A stretch of DNA of 12,382 bases from Candidatus Saccharibacteria bacterium RIFCSPHIGHO2_02_FULL_47_12 (lineage in GTDB: Bacteria; Patescibacteriota; Saccharimonadia; Saccharimonadales; JANWIN01), in the NCBI GenBank assembly GCA_001790455.1, contig MGCP01000001.1, positions 1 to 12,382 of the forward strand, given 5' to 3'. The notes under the pieces are model-generated. The model ran no database searches. It was given only the letters and a program-made list of their open reading frames with translations, and was not told where the DNA came from. The translations under genes and the position numbers were made by a program. Positions 1-5,964 of this stretch are shown here, piece after piece (the stretch's first letter is position 1; the number at the start of each line of letters is the position of its first letter).

Positions 1-1
1 A

Positions 2-1789
2 CGGCTTGGTTATCCGTCCGACGTTCTACCTCTTGGCACACCTGCAGAATACTTGCGCAACAACTACTCTGCGATCATTATTTCCGGAAGTCCAGCAAGT
101 TCGCATAACGAAGATGCCCCCTTGCCTGATCCAAGGCTATGGGAAGAGAACATTCCTGTGCTTGGCATTTGCTATGGTATGCAAGCAATGGCCCAAGCAT
201 ACGGCGGGCGTGTAGCAAAGAACGGTGTCCGTGAAGACGGCAGAGTCACAACCGAGATTTCTGTAGAACACGCTCTGTTCCGCGGCATCAGGAAGTCATT
301 TACAGGCTTGTTCACACATGGGGATTTTGTTGTGGAGTCTCCACTCGGCTTTGAAGTTATTGGCAGCCATGAACTTACTGATGGCACTAAGGCATTTTCT
401 GCCATAGCAAAAGGCAATAAAGTCGGCGTACAGTTCCACCCTGAAGTTTTTGACGATACACCACAAGGTTATGAATTATTTAAAAACTTCTTTGTTAATA
501 TTGCCGAACTTGAACCCGATGAAACATTCTTGCACGAAAGGCTAACCAGTCAGATTGAACAAAAACGAGCAGAAATAAGAAAGAAAGCAAATGGCAGGCA
601 AATTGTTGCTTTCATGAGCGGCGGTGTTGATTCCAGCGTTGCTGGTACGTTGGCACAGCCTGACCATGCATTTTACATTGATAACGGATATATGCGTGAT
701 GAAGACGAGGGGATCATAGAATATCTAGCCACAATCGGACTGAACGTTGAAAAAATAGATGCAGCAGAAAAATTTGCTGAGGCTACAGTCACCATTGACG
801 GTATTACCTATGGACCACTTAAAGACGTGTCAGATCCGCAAATAAAGCGCCGTCTTATTGGTAAAACCTTTGTTGACGTCCAGAACGATCTTGTTGCCCG
901 GCTTGGCCTTCGAGCTGACGAAGCAGTACTTTTACAAGGCACAAACGCGGCAGATCGTATTGAAAGCGGCTACAGCAAGGGCGATTCCCATACCGCTGTT
1001 ATAAAAACCCATCACAACCTCGTACCCGAGGCCAGGGACCTTGACCCAATTGAACCATTGGATGATCTATTTAAAGACGAGATCCGTGCTCTTGGCTACG
1101 CTTTGGGATTGCCCACTGATGTGCTTGAGCGCCAACCTTTTCCCGGCCCAGGTTTAGCAATCCGTATTCTCCACGCAAAGTCAGACGAATACGAAATTCC
1201 TGCAACAGAAAAAGGGACAGAGATTCAAGCACTTCTAAAAAACACACCTTTTGATGCGCGTTTATTACCAGTGCGTAGCGTTGGTGTTGGCGGTGATGAG
1301 CGCTCTCATCTTTCAGCAGTTGCACTTGCAGGTCCTGACGATTGGGACAACCTTGCCTGGCTAGCTACTGAACTCCCGGGCAGGTTCAAAGGATCCATCA
1401 ATCGCGTGATCTATGCGCTAACTGACGAGTCGTTAGGTAATCTTTCTGTAACACCTACTGATGCAAGCCAGCAAGTTATTGATACTCTAAAACACGCTGA
1501 CAGGATAGTGTTTGAAGAAATGCGCGCATTTGAACTTATCCAACATATTAAACAGTGTCCTGTGGTATTGTTGCCGCTTTCGTTCGGCAAACCTGGTGAG
1601 CGCTCAATTGTTTTGAGGCCAGTTACCACTAGTACTTTTATGACCGTTCAAGCTATGTTGCCCAAGCGTGACCTACCAGAAAGTTTTATATGGCAATCGG
1701 CCTCCCGCATTGCCAGAGAGGTTCCAGGCGTCAGCCAAGTATTCTTAGACCTTACCAATAAACCCCCCGCAACAACAGAGTGGGAGTAG
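2..1789 (+). CDS. guaA: GMP synthase (glutamine-hydrolysing), long type, 5' truncated
   Basis: Converts XMP to GMP with ATP and glutamine, the last step of guanine nucleotide synthesis in the cytosol. The frame is open from base 2 (Arg-Leu-Gly-Tyr...), so the start lies outside the window; the TTG at 53 is internal. Class I amidotransferase domain: GICYGMQ with nucleophile Cys at 170-172, and FHPEV with His at 437-439 and Glu at 443-445. The ATP-pyrophosphatase P-loop SGGVDSS is at 617-637. The substrate-binding segment PFPGPGL lies near 1137-1157, and the C-terminus is the typical KPPATTEWE. Between PFPGPGL and the conserved C-terminus there are roughly 90 more residues than in the E. coli enzyme, with segments such as LLPVRSVGVGGD and INRVIYAL that resemble the long, human-type GMP synthase. 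No frameshift is seen. Function is near certain; the long-type assignment is from recalled family sequences. Confidence 0.96.
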   Translation, partial: RLGYPSDVLPLGTPAEYLRNNYSAIIISGSPASSHNEDAPLPDPRLWEENIPVLGICYGMQAMAQAYGGRVAKNGVREDGRVTTEISVEHALFRGIRKSFTGLFTHGDFVVESPLGFEVIGSHELTDGTKAFSAIAKGNKVGVQFHPEVFDDTPQGYELFKNFFVNIAELEPDETFLHERLTSQIEQKRAEIRKKANGRQIVAFMSGGVDSSVAGTLAQPDHAFYIDNGYMRDEDEGIIEYLATIGLNVEKIDAAEKFAEATVTIDGITYGPLKDVSDPQIKRRLIGKTFVDVQNDLVARLGLRADEAVLLQGTNAADRIESGYSKGDSHTAVIKTHHNLVPEARDLDPIEPLDDLFKDEIRALGYALGLPTDVLERQPFPGPGLAIRILHAKSDEYEIPATEKGTEIQALLKNTPFDARLLPVRSVGVGGDERSHLSAVALAGPDDWDNLAWLATELPGRFKGSINRVIYALTDESLGNLSVTPTDASQQVIDTLKHADRIVFEEMRAFELIQHIKQCPVVLLPLSFGKPGERSIVLRPVTTSTFMTVQAMLPKRDLPESFIWQSASRIAREVPGVSQVFLDLTNKPPATTEWE

Positions 1790-1800
1790 AATAGTTACTT

Positions 1801-2328
1801 ATGAAGAGACTGTATTTTATGCGCCATGGTGAAACAGAAATGAACGTGCAGAATATTTGGTCTGGTACAACCGAAACTCCACTAACCAGCAAGGGACGCG
1901 AACAAGCCAAAAAAGCAGGTAAAAAAGCAAAAACCTTTGGCATTGACTATATTGTCAGCTCGCCACTTTCCCGCGCCCACGAAACTGCCAAACTTATTGC
2001 CAAAGAGATTGGCTACCCAGCCGATAAAATTCACACCAATAGCTTGTTTATAGAGAGGCACTTTGGCGAAATAGAAGGAACGGTCTGGGATTTCGATACC
2101 GACCTAGATGGAATAATAGACATTGAGACATTCAACGAGACATTAGAGCGGTCCAGGTTGGCTCTTCAGTGGTTGCACGGTCTCGATGCGCAAAATATCT
2201 TGGTGGTAAGCCACGGGTCATTTGGTCGGGCCTTGCGCCACCATATTCTCGAAGATTATCCATACACCAACAGGCGCAGCGACCAAATAAATAGAATCCA
2301 CAACGCCCAAATTGAACGTTGGTTATAA
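1801..2328 (+). CDS. histidine phosphatase family protein (phosphoglycerate-mutase-like)
   Basis: Small cytosolic phosphatase of the RHG superfamily, 175 aa, the usual size for a single-domain member. Visible catalytic residues: R8-H9-G10-E11-T12 with the phospho-accepting His9, Arg58 in SSPLSRAHETA, a likely proton donor Glu85 in LFIERHFGE, and the second His138 in VVSHGSFGR. The substrate cannot be read from the sequence; candidates include phosphosugars or nucleotides. It starts 11 nt after the guaA stop. A GGGAG at 1782-1786 is too far upstream (14 nt) to be a good ribosome-binding site. A TAGAAT hexamer at 1787-1792 ends 8 nt before ATG, so a leaderless transcript is possible besides read-through from guaA. 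It lies 7 nt upstream of the next gene, so the two may be co-expressed. Confidence 0.9.
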   Translation: MKRLYFMRHGETEMNVQNIWSGTTETPLTSKGREQAKKAGKKAKTFGIDYIVSSPLSRAHETAKLIAKEIGYPADKIHTNSLFIERHFGEIEGTVWDFDTDLDGIIDIETFNETLERSRLALQWLHGLDAQNILVVSHGSFGRALRHHILEDYPYTNRRSDQINRIHNAQIERWL

Positions 2329-2329
2329 T
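2324..2329 (+). promoter_or_regulatory. -10 box of a possible leaderless promoter
   Basis: A perfect TATAAT overlaps the stop codon of the preceding gene and ends exactly 6 nt before the ATG at 2336. No good -35 box is seen at 17 nt spacing. No ribosome-binding site lies upstream of the start. The same spacing recurs at four other genes in the window. Confidence 0.5.
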
Positions 2330-2335
2330 TAACCT

Positions 2336-2947
2336 ATGGCAAAGCCGAGTTTTAGTGATATAGAAAAGCTGCTTCAAGGGTTAGTGTTGCCCTTTTACGA
2401 GATCATTAGAGACATCTCCGTACCCACCCACAGGAGACGCCACGAAAACGACGCCGAACACTCCTGGGCCCTGGCGTTTATGGCCAGTGCCTTAGCACCA
2501 CAGATTGACCCTAAACTGGACGTTGGAAAAGTTTGTATGTTTGCAATTGTGCATGATGTGGTAGAGATCCATGCTGGCGATACGTCTGTTTGGTCACATC
2601 AAAAGCACCTAGATAGCAAACAAACTAGAGAGGTAAAAGCTATAGCAAAAATAGACAAAGAATATGCTGCTTTTCCCTGGATTGCTGAAACCATAAAATC
2701 CTACGAGCGAAAGGATTCAAATGAAGCCAAGTTTGTATATAGCTTAGACAAGTTTCTGAACTTGCTGTTAACCTACGTGGACAAAAACGTGCACAATATA
2801 GAAAATCACCAACTTACCAAACAAAGGTTTGACGAGTTCATAGTGTCTCACCGCTCAAAGGCACATAGCCATAAGGCCGTTGGGAAATATTACGATGATC
2901 TACTAGAAGCCTTTGACGCCCACCCAGAATATTTTTACCATAAGTAG
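2336..2947 (+). CDS. HD-domain hydrolase, YfbR/HDDC2-like (5'-deoxynucleotidase type)
   Basis: 203 aa HD-superfamily protein. The metal-binding set is visible: His42 in RRHENDAEHS, His73-Asp74 in IVHDVVEIHAGD, and Asp138 in YSLDKF. Arg35, Glu77 and Asp82 fall where the substrate-contacting residues of E. coli YfbR lie, and the length matches that family (about 200 aa). YfbR and HDDC2 dephosphorylate deoxynucleoside monophosphates, so a role in dNMP turnover is likely; the exact substrate is inferred. The ATG is preceded by TATAAT at 6 nt rather than by a ribosome-binding site. It follows the histidine phosphatase gene by 7 nt. A short GGCC-TTC-GGCC hairpin after the stop lacks a T-run and is not a convincing terminator. 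Confidence 0.87.
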   Translation: MAKPSFSDIEKLLQGLVLPFYEIIRDISVPTHRRRHENDAEHSWALAFMASALAPQIDPKLDVGKVCMFAIVHDVVEIHAGDTSVWSHQKHLDSKQTREVKAIAKIDKEYAAFPWIAETIKSYERKDSNEAKFVYSLDKFLNLLLTYVDKNVHNIENHQLTKQRFDEFIVSHRSKAHSHKAVGKYYDDLLEAFDAHPEYFYHK

Positions 2948-3081
2948 TTAGCGGCCTTCGGCCTGGGCAGGAGCCAGATAAGTTCAAGAATTTTAACTGG
3001 CATACTCTAGATCTCTTACCATCTCCACTGTTTCAACCTTGTTGGGTAAATCTGCTAAAACAACCTATTGATCTTTCTATA

Positions 3082-3110
3082 TAGACAAAAAGGCCTCTTG
3101 ATTGTATAAT
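3082..3110 (+). promoter_or_regulatory. sigma70-type promoter giving a probable leaderless mRNA
   Basis: TAGACA at 3082-3087 (5 of 6 matches to TTGACA), a 17-nt spacer, then a perfect TATAAT at 3105-3110. The ATG at 3119 is 8 nt after the -10 box, so transcription should start at or next to the start codon. It is the best-supported leaderless promoter in the window because both boxes and the optimal spacing are present. Confidence 0.75.
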
Positions 3111-3118
3111 ACCATTCT

Positions 3119-3670
3119 ATGTCTAGGCTTCTCTTTGCACTTGCAGGTGATCCAGGATCTGGAAAATCAGAGGGCGCACGCTATTTAACAAATGCGCATG
3201 GATTTTATGAATTTACCGGCAGCAAGTATTTAAAGTCAGAGGCAGCCCAACAAGGGTTGGTACTGCACGAAAGAGTAGATTATGGCAACTTCCAACGCAA
3301 GCTTCGTGTTTGCCGTAGTGTGTCTTTCATTACAGACGCGATAGTACAGATTGATTCAGACCGTGTGTGTAACGTTGGTATACGCAACCGACAGGATGTA
3401 AATGCACATATTAAAGCCGGTGGGATTATTGTTGCATTTTATTGTCCCGACTATGTCAGGTTTGCAAGGGTTGCCGGCACCGACCCCAAATACCCTACTG
3501 ACTTTGAGGAGTTTAGACTTGCGGAAGCAGTGGAATACGACGATCCAGATCCTTTGGGCCAGCATACTCACTACGCAATGGCAAATGCCACGCATTGGAT
3601 TGACACTAGAAAACCCCTAGAAGACACTCGCAGGGCACTCGACGAAATTGTGGCAATTCATTCCAGCTAG
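3119..3670 (+). CDS. P-loop NTPase, nucleotide/nucleoside kinase-like
   Basis: 183 aa protein with an N-terminal Walker A motif GDPGSGKS at residues 10-17 directly after a hydrophobic strand (LLFALA). The rest (HGFYEFTGSKYLKSEA, IIVAFYCPDYVRFARV, and a late ATHWIDT strand) fits the layout of small kinases related to dephospho-CoA kinase and adenylate kinase. The likely job is phosphorylation of a small metabolite or nucleotide; the acceptor is unknown. The start is well supported: the ATG lies 8 nt after a strong promoter and no other in-frame start precedes Walker A. The gene is separated from its left neighbour by 171 nt and is monocistronic, converging on the DUF84 gene. Confidence 0.72.
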   Translation: MSRLLFALAGDPGSGKSEGARYLTNAHGFYEFTGSKYLKSEAAQQGLVLHERVDYGNFQRKLRVCRSVSFITDAIVQIDSDRVCNVGIRNRQDVNAHIKAGGIIVAFYCPDYVRFARVAGTDPKYPTDFEEFRLAEAVEYDDPDPLGQHTHYAMANATHWIDTRKPLEDTRRALDEIVAIHSS

Positions 3671-3684
3671 TTTTCCCGAATAAC

Positions 3685-3731
3685 AGGGCACTGCTGATGA
3701 AATTAGAACCTTACCAATCTAATAGTGCTCT
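3685..3731. terminator. possible bidirectional hairpin between convergent genes
   Basis: Two nested inverted repeats lie in the 48-nt gap between the convergent genes and overlap the end of the DUF84 gene: outer arms 3685-3692 and 3724-3731 (one G-T pair) and inner arms ATTAG / CTAAT. The loop is large and the T-runs are weak, so termination function is uncertain. Confidence 0.3.
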
Positions 3732-4249
3732 GGGTTTTCTAGCTGTAGCAACGCCATTGTGAACGCTAATTCATTTAGCTTAACACGATTGATTTTACCC
3801 TTTGTCAGCACGTAAATGCCGCCTTCTGCAACCCCAATTTTATCGTGGTTAGTAAGCCCCAATTTTTTAAAGGCTTGGCTACCGTCCAGACCCCCCAGTA
3901 TCATCTTCACCATGCTGGTCGGCCATTCAAAAGAGGGACCTAATCCTATATGGTGGTTCTTGCCATCAAATATCGAACAGGCCGTAGTCTCAAAATAACC
4001 AGATTTCGTTCCTGCGGCAACAAATAGCCCACTCTCCAGACCTACGCTATAAGAGCAATTTACGAAAGCCTTTTCAGCTCTCTGTTGGGCGCCAACTATA
4101 GTTTCTTGGAGTGATTTGGGGTGCCCAAACTCCTCAACCTCAACTTCTACACCCACAACTTCTACATCTTTGAATAGTCCATGTTTGGCCGCTATATTGC
4201 GTACAGCGGATACCTTTGTGGGATTCGTTGAGCCAACGTTGATTTTCAT
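3719..4249 (-). CDS. inosine/xanthosine triphosphatase, DUF84 (YjjX-like) family
   Basis: 176 aa, the usual length for the family. It begins with the typical phosphate-loop strand VGSTNPTKVSAVR (residues 5-17) and has VGLESGL (69-75), which corresponds to the family's VGLEGG signature. Members hydrolyse non-canonical ITP and XTP to the monophosphates and so clean the nucleotide pool. The ATG is only 8 nt downstream of the CCA end of a tRNA on the same strand, without a ribosome-binding site. Processing of the tRNA 3' end would leave an mRNA with an 8-nt leader, or the gene has a start signal not recognised here. It is convergent with the P-loop gene. Family assignment is firm; exact substrate preference is inferred. 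Confidence 0.88.
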   Translation of the reverse strand: MKINVGSTNPTKVSAVRNIAAKHGLFKDVEVVGVEVEVEEFGHPKSLQETIVGAQQRAEKAFVNCSYSVGLESGLFVAAGTKSGYFETTACSIFDGKNHHIGLGPSFEWPTSMVKMILGGLDGSQAFKKLGLTNHDKIGVAEGGIYVLTKGKINRVKLNELAFTMALLQLENPEHY

Positions 4250-4257
4250 AATGCTTA

Positions 4258-4334
4258 TGGTACCGGGGGCGAGACTTGAACTCGCGACCTCAGGCTTATG
4301 AGTCCTGCGCTCTAACCAGCTGAGCTACCCCGGC
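4258..4334 (-). tRNA. tRNA with CAU anticodon (elongator Met or Ile2)
   Basis: A 77-nt cloverleaf including an encoded CCA. The acceptor stem has seven pairs including a terminal G-U, the D arm is GCTC...GAGC, the anticodon loop CTCATAA (4296-4302) carries CAU at 4298-4300, and the T arm is GCGAG-TTCAAGT-CTCGC. The three G-C pairs diagnostic of initiator tRNA are absent from the anticodon stem, so it is elongator tRNA-Met or a lysidine-modified tRNA-Ile2. One oddity: the anticodon-stem pair next to the loop is A-G (positions 31-39; bases 4303 and 4295), a mismatch that widens the loop. The DUF84 gene follows 8 nt downstream. Confidence 0.95.
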
Positions 4335-4349
4335 TTAACAACAGGGGTA

Positions 4350-4378
4350 AATATAGCATGTTTGCGCTGTATTTTCTA
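4350..4378 (-). promoter_or_regulatory. promoter of the tRNA gene
   Basis: On the - strand TAGAAA (4378-4373) and TATATT (4355-4350) are separated by 17 nt, about 15 nt upstream of the tRNA 5' end. Each box matches the sigma70 consensus at 4-5 of 6 positions. It probably drives the tRNA and the DUF84 gene together. Confidence 0.5.
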
Positions 4379-4381
4379 GCA

Positions 4382-5122
4382 CTAGGACCAGAATAGACGC
4401 AATTGTTGCACATATTGTGATTGCCGCGGCCTTTGCGCGGGCAAAAGCGCAGTAAACCCAATCGCATGTACCATCCTGTATCGTTCCTCTATTTGCTTTT
4501 TAAACTCTTTTGGACCTAATCTGACGCGGATAGTTAGCATCTCTGCATTTTTACGCTCGTCAAAATGTCGTGCAACAGCCTTTTCTTTCTTAGACGTGTG
4601 GTCGGCCTGCGTGCTGTACTCAATCTCCCCATCAAGCGCAAACTGCGCCAGGTTTTCTCTTTGCCTTTCCTTTGTTCCCCTCAGTGCATCTTTACTTTCC
4701 ACTGCACCAGTAGAATTAATTACGGCTGTTATATCCTCCCAGGCACTCACACACCCATCTTCATCAAGTTCCAATACTGATACTAGAAGTCCATTGCTAC
4801 GATATTGAGCTTCCCAGCCGCCCAAAGAACCATCCTTCTGCGGCGCTATCTGCCTGAGTACCGTTCCCCCGTGCTGCTGGGCAACAGTATGCTGCCAGGT
4901 ATAGCCTCTCTGGCCATCACGAGCATCAAATATAACAGTATGTCCTGCACCCTGCTCGTCTTTTATATGTGCAACAACCCCAAATTTGTCGGGCAAAAGA
5001 TCCGTGTTCTCAAGGTGAAAGATAAATGATTCTGTACCAATAGACCGGCCAGATGGCCGGTCTATTGGTAATTCTATAGCGTGCGGGTCTCTGTCAGTTT
5101 GGTGTTCTATCGTCGCAACCAT
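4382..5122 (-). CDS. hypothetical protein, 246 aa
   Basis: I do not recognise this protein. It is soluble-looking: no signal peptide or membrane helix is visible. The first half is rich in Gly, Asp and Thr with beta-type stretches (GVVAHIKDEQ, HTVIFDARDG, LLVSVLELDEDG, VSAWEDITAVI). The second half is charged and helical (KERQRENLAQFA, HFDERKNAEM, FKKQIEERYRMV). A perfect inverted repeat lies inside its N-terminal coding part (5036-5069). The ATG has no ribosome-binding site; TATAGT at 5134-5139 is a weak -10 candidate. The ORF is also the second gene behind the strong promoter at 5289-5316 and a 28-aa ORF, separated from the latter by 27 nt. The tRNA follows 47 nt downstream. Reality as a gene is likely from its length and codon pattern; function is unknown. 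Confidence 0.75.
   Translation of the reverse strand: MVATIEHQTDRDPHAIELPIDRPSGRSIGTESFIFHLENTDLLPDKFGVVAHIKDEQGAGHTVIFDARDGQRGYTWQHTVAQQHGGTVLRQIAPQKDGSLGGWEAQYRSNGLLVSVLELDEDGCVSAWEDITAVINSTGAVESKDALRGTKERQRENLAQFALDGEIEYSTQADHTSKKEKAVARHFDERKNAEMLTIRVRLGPKEFKKQIEERYRMVHAIGFTALLPAQRPRQSQYVQQLRLFWS
5036..5069. repeat. perfect 15-bp inverted repeat with 4-nt loop inside a gene
   Basis: The arms 5036-5050 and 5055-5069 are exact reverse complements around the loop AGAT. The sequence is translated as part of the 246-aa protein (ELPIDRPSGRSIGTES). The hairpin has six consecutive G/C pairs next to the loop and lacks an adjacent T-run, so it is not an ordinary intrinsic terminator. It could be an inserted palindromic element, an mRNA regulatory hairpin or a protein-binding site. 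Confidence 0.9.
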
Positions 5123-5149
5123 ACTGAGATTTAACTATAACATAATCGT

Positions 5150-5236
5150 TTACAGCTCTGCCAGTATTGCGTCTACCTTTGCAATTCGCTCATCACCGCT
5201 TGGGGATAGTTCAAATGCCATGGTTGTTTCGCTCAT
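5150..5236 (-). CDS. small ORF, 28 aa, with strong expression signals
   Basis: Reads MSETTMAFELSPSG followed by DERIAKVDAILAEL and a TAA stop. I do not recognise it. The support for translation is the context: an AAGGAA ribosome-binding site at 5243-5248, 6 nt before ATG, and a consensus promoter 50-80 nt upstream. The second half looks like an amphipathic helix; the peptide is acidic with no membrane segment. The 246-aa gene starts 27 nt beyond its stop on the same strand, so it may be a leader peptide or an independent small protein. Confidence 0.6.
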   Translation of the reverse strand: MSETTMAFELSPSGDERIAKVDAILAEL

Positions 5237-5288
5237 TTTGTTTTCCTTCTTTGTTTTTAGCTTTTTGTTTTAATTTATTGTACTTACC

Positions 5289-5316
5289 ATTATACACATT
5301 TTTGCCATTTTGTCAA
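5289..5316 (-). promoter_or_regulatory. perfect-consensus sigma70 promoter
   Basis: On the - strand TTGACA (5316-5311) and TATAAT (5294-5289), both 6 of 6, are separated by 16 nt. It would make a leader of about 46 nt, almost free of G and C, ending in the AAGGAA ribosome-binding site of the 28-aa ORF. By sequence it is the strongest promoter in the window. It lies back to back with the RRM promoter on the other strand. Confidence 0.85.
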
Positions 5317-5324
5317 CTTAATTG

Positions 5325-5353
5325 TTGTTTTTCCCTTGCGTTTGTGCTTTAAT
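5325..5353 (+). promoter_or_regulatory. candidate promoter of the RRM gene, extended -10
   Basis: TTGTTT (5325-5330), a 17-nt spacer and TTTAAT (5348-5353), with TGC directly before the -10 box (extended -10). The predicted leader is about 140 nt (5360-5500). The -35 box lies 8 bp from that of the divergent promoter, so the two could influence each other. Confidence 0.45.
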
Positions 5354-5500
5354 ACGCCTTGCAGGTTCTTAACTGTTCTTAGCACGAGGTCAACGTAACG
5401 TTTCTTGATCGATTAAACACAAGCAACCGTTCGGGGGTAGTTCGGCAAGAAAGATTAAGTAAGAAGGTCGACTTGCGTTTAAAAATTAAGGAACAATTAC

Positions 5501-5794
5501 ATGTTTAAACTATTTGTAGGTGGCTTGCCTTTTAGCACCACCGATGAAGAGCTAGGGCAGCTGTTTGCTGCTCATGGCACTGTAGCTTCTGCCGTAGTCA
5601 TAAAAGACCGCGACACTGGCCGCAGTAAAGGCTTTGGCTTTGTCGAATACGAAAACGACGAAGAAGGCAAAGCAGCCCAAAAAGCTCTAGATGGCAGCGA
5701 TCTTGGTGGCCGTAGCATTACGGTCAACGAGGCTCGCCCCAAAGAAGACCGCCCACGTCGAGATTTCAACGGCGGCGGCAACCGCAGCTGGTAA
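5501..5794 (+). CDS. RRM-domain RNA-binding protein
   Basis: 97 aa, essentially one RRM fold with a short basic Gly-rich tail. RNP2 is LFVGGL at residues 4-9 and RNP1 is KGFGFVEY at 43-50, with the aromatic residues needed to stack on RNA. The tail (RPKEDRPRRDFNGGGNRSW) resembles those of bacterial glycine-rich RRM proteins, which bind single-stranded RNA and in cyanobacteria are cold-inducible. It probably acts as an RNA chaperone. Unlike most genes here it has a proper ribosome-binding site (AAGGAA at 5488-5493, 7 nt from ATG) and a long leader, which suggests post-transcriptional control. It ends at a strong terminator and is monocistronic. Identification of the domain is certain; the cellular role is inferred. 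Confidence 0.95.
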   Translation: MFKLFVGGLPFSTTDEELGQLFAAHGTVASAVVIKDRDTGRSKGFGFVEYENDEEGKAAQKALDGSDLGGRSITVNEARPKEDRPRRDFNGGGNRSW

Positions 5795-5811
5795 TTTACT
5801 AGCATGCAACT

Positions 5812-5840
5812 AAAAAGCTCCCCGAATGGGGAGCTTTTTT
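5812..5840. terminator. strong intrinsic terminator, usable from both strands
   Basis: GCTCCCC (5817-5823), loop GAAT, GGGGAGC (5828-5834), flanked by an A-run (5812-5816) and a T-run (5835-5840). On the + strand it ends the RRM transcript 17 nt after the stop. On the - strand it ends the methyltransferase transcript after the 116-nt element. Confidence 0.95.
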
Positions 5841-5848
5841 AATATTCA

Positions 5849-5964
5849 CTTGGTAGCGTGCATAGTGCCGCAATGGAACTTGATCGGTAAAGAGACTGTC
5901 CGCTGGCAAGGGGTTATGAGGTTAGCCAAGGATATATCTTACTCTAAGGTATATCAGTGGAACC
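5849..5964 (-). ncRNA. 116-nt 3'-UTR element, copy A (candidate structured RNA)
   Basis: On the - strand it begins at the base after the TAA stop of the methyltransferase gene and ends 8 nt before the terminator at 5812-5840. It aligns without gaps to copy B (6732-6847), also 116 nt, at 79 of 116 positions by hand count. Conserved blocks are TTCCAC at the 5' end, CCAGCG in the middle, GTTCCATTGCG, and GCACGCTACCAAG at the 3' end. All three - strand frames contain stops. A 3'-end hairpin TGCG-6 nt-TGCA (5872-5869 with 5862-5859) contains a G-U where copy B has G-C. A long hairpin of about ten pairs with one mismatch lies near the 5' end (5955-5931). Strand is inferred from the position after stop codons. 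Confidence 0.65.

Noticed and set aside
2951..2964. GGCC-TTC-GGCC hairpin after the HD gene as a terminator
   Set aside because: The stem has four pairs and no T-run follows.
2948..3118. Possible - strand gene remnant ending VEMVRDLEYAS
   Set aside because: Only 23 codons are open, with a stop directly upstream and no start signals; too short to support.
4116..4301. 61-codon + strand ORF ending LELATSGL
   Set aside because: Its end is the well-known spurious peptide read antisense through a tRNA gene, and the rest is antisense to the DUF84 gene.
5849..5887. Conserved short + strand peptide (LGSV...AME...) shared by both 116-nt copies
   Set aside because: Thirteen codons are open in both copies, but differences fall at all codon positions and there are no start signals.
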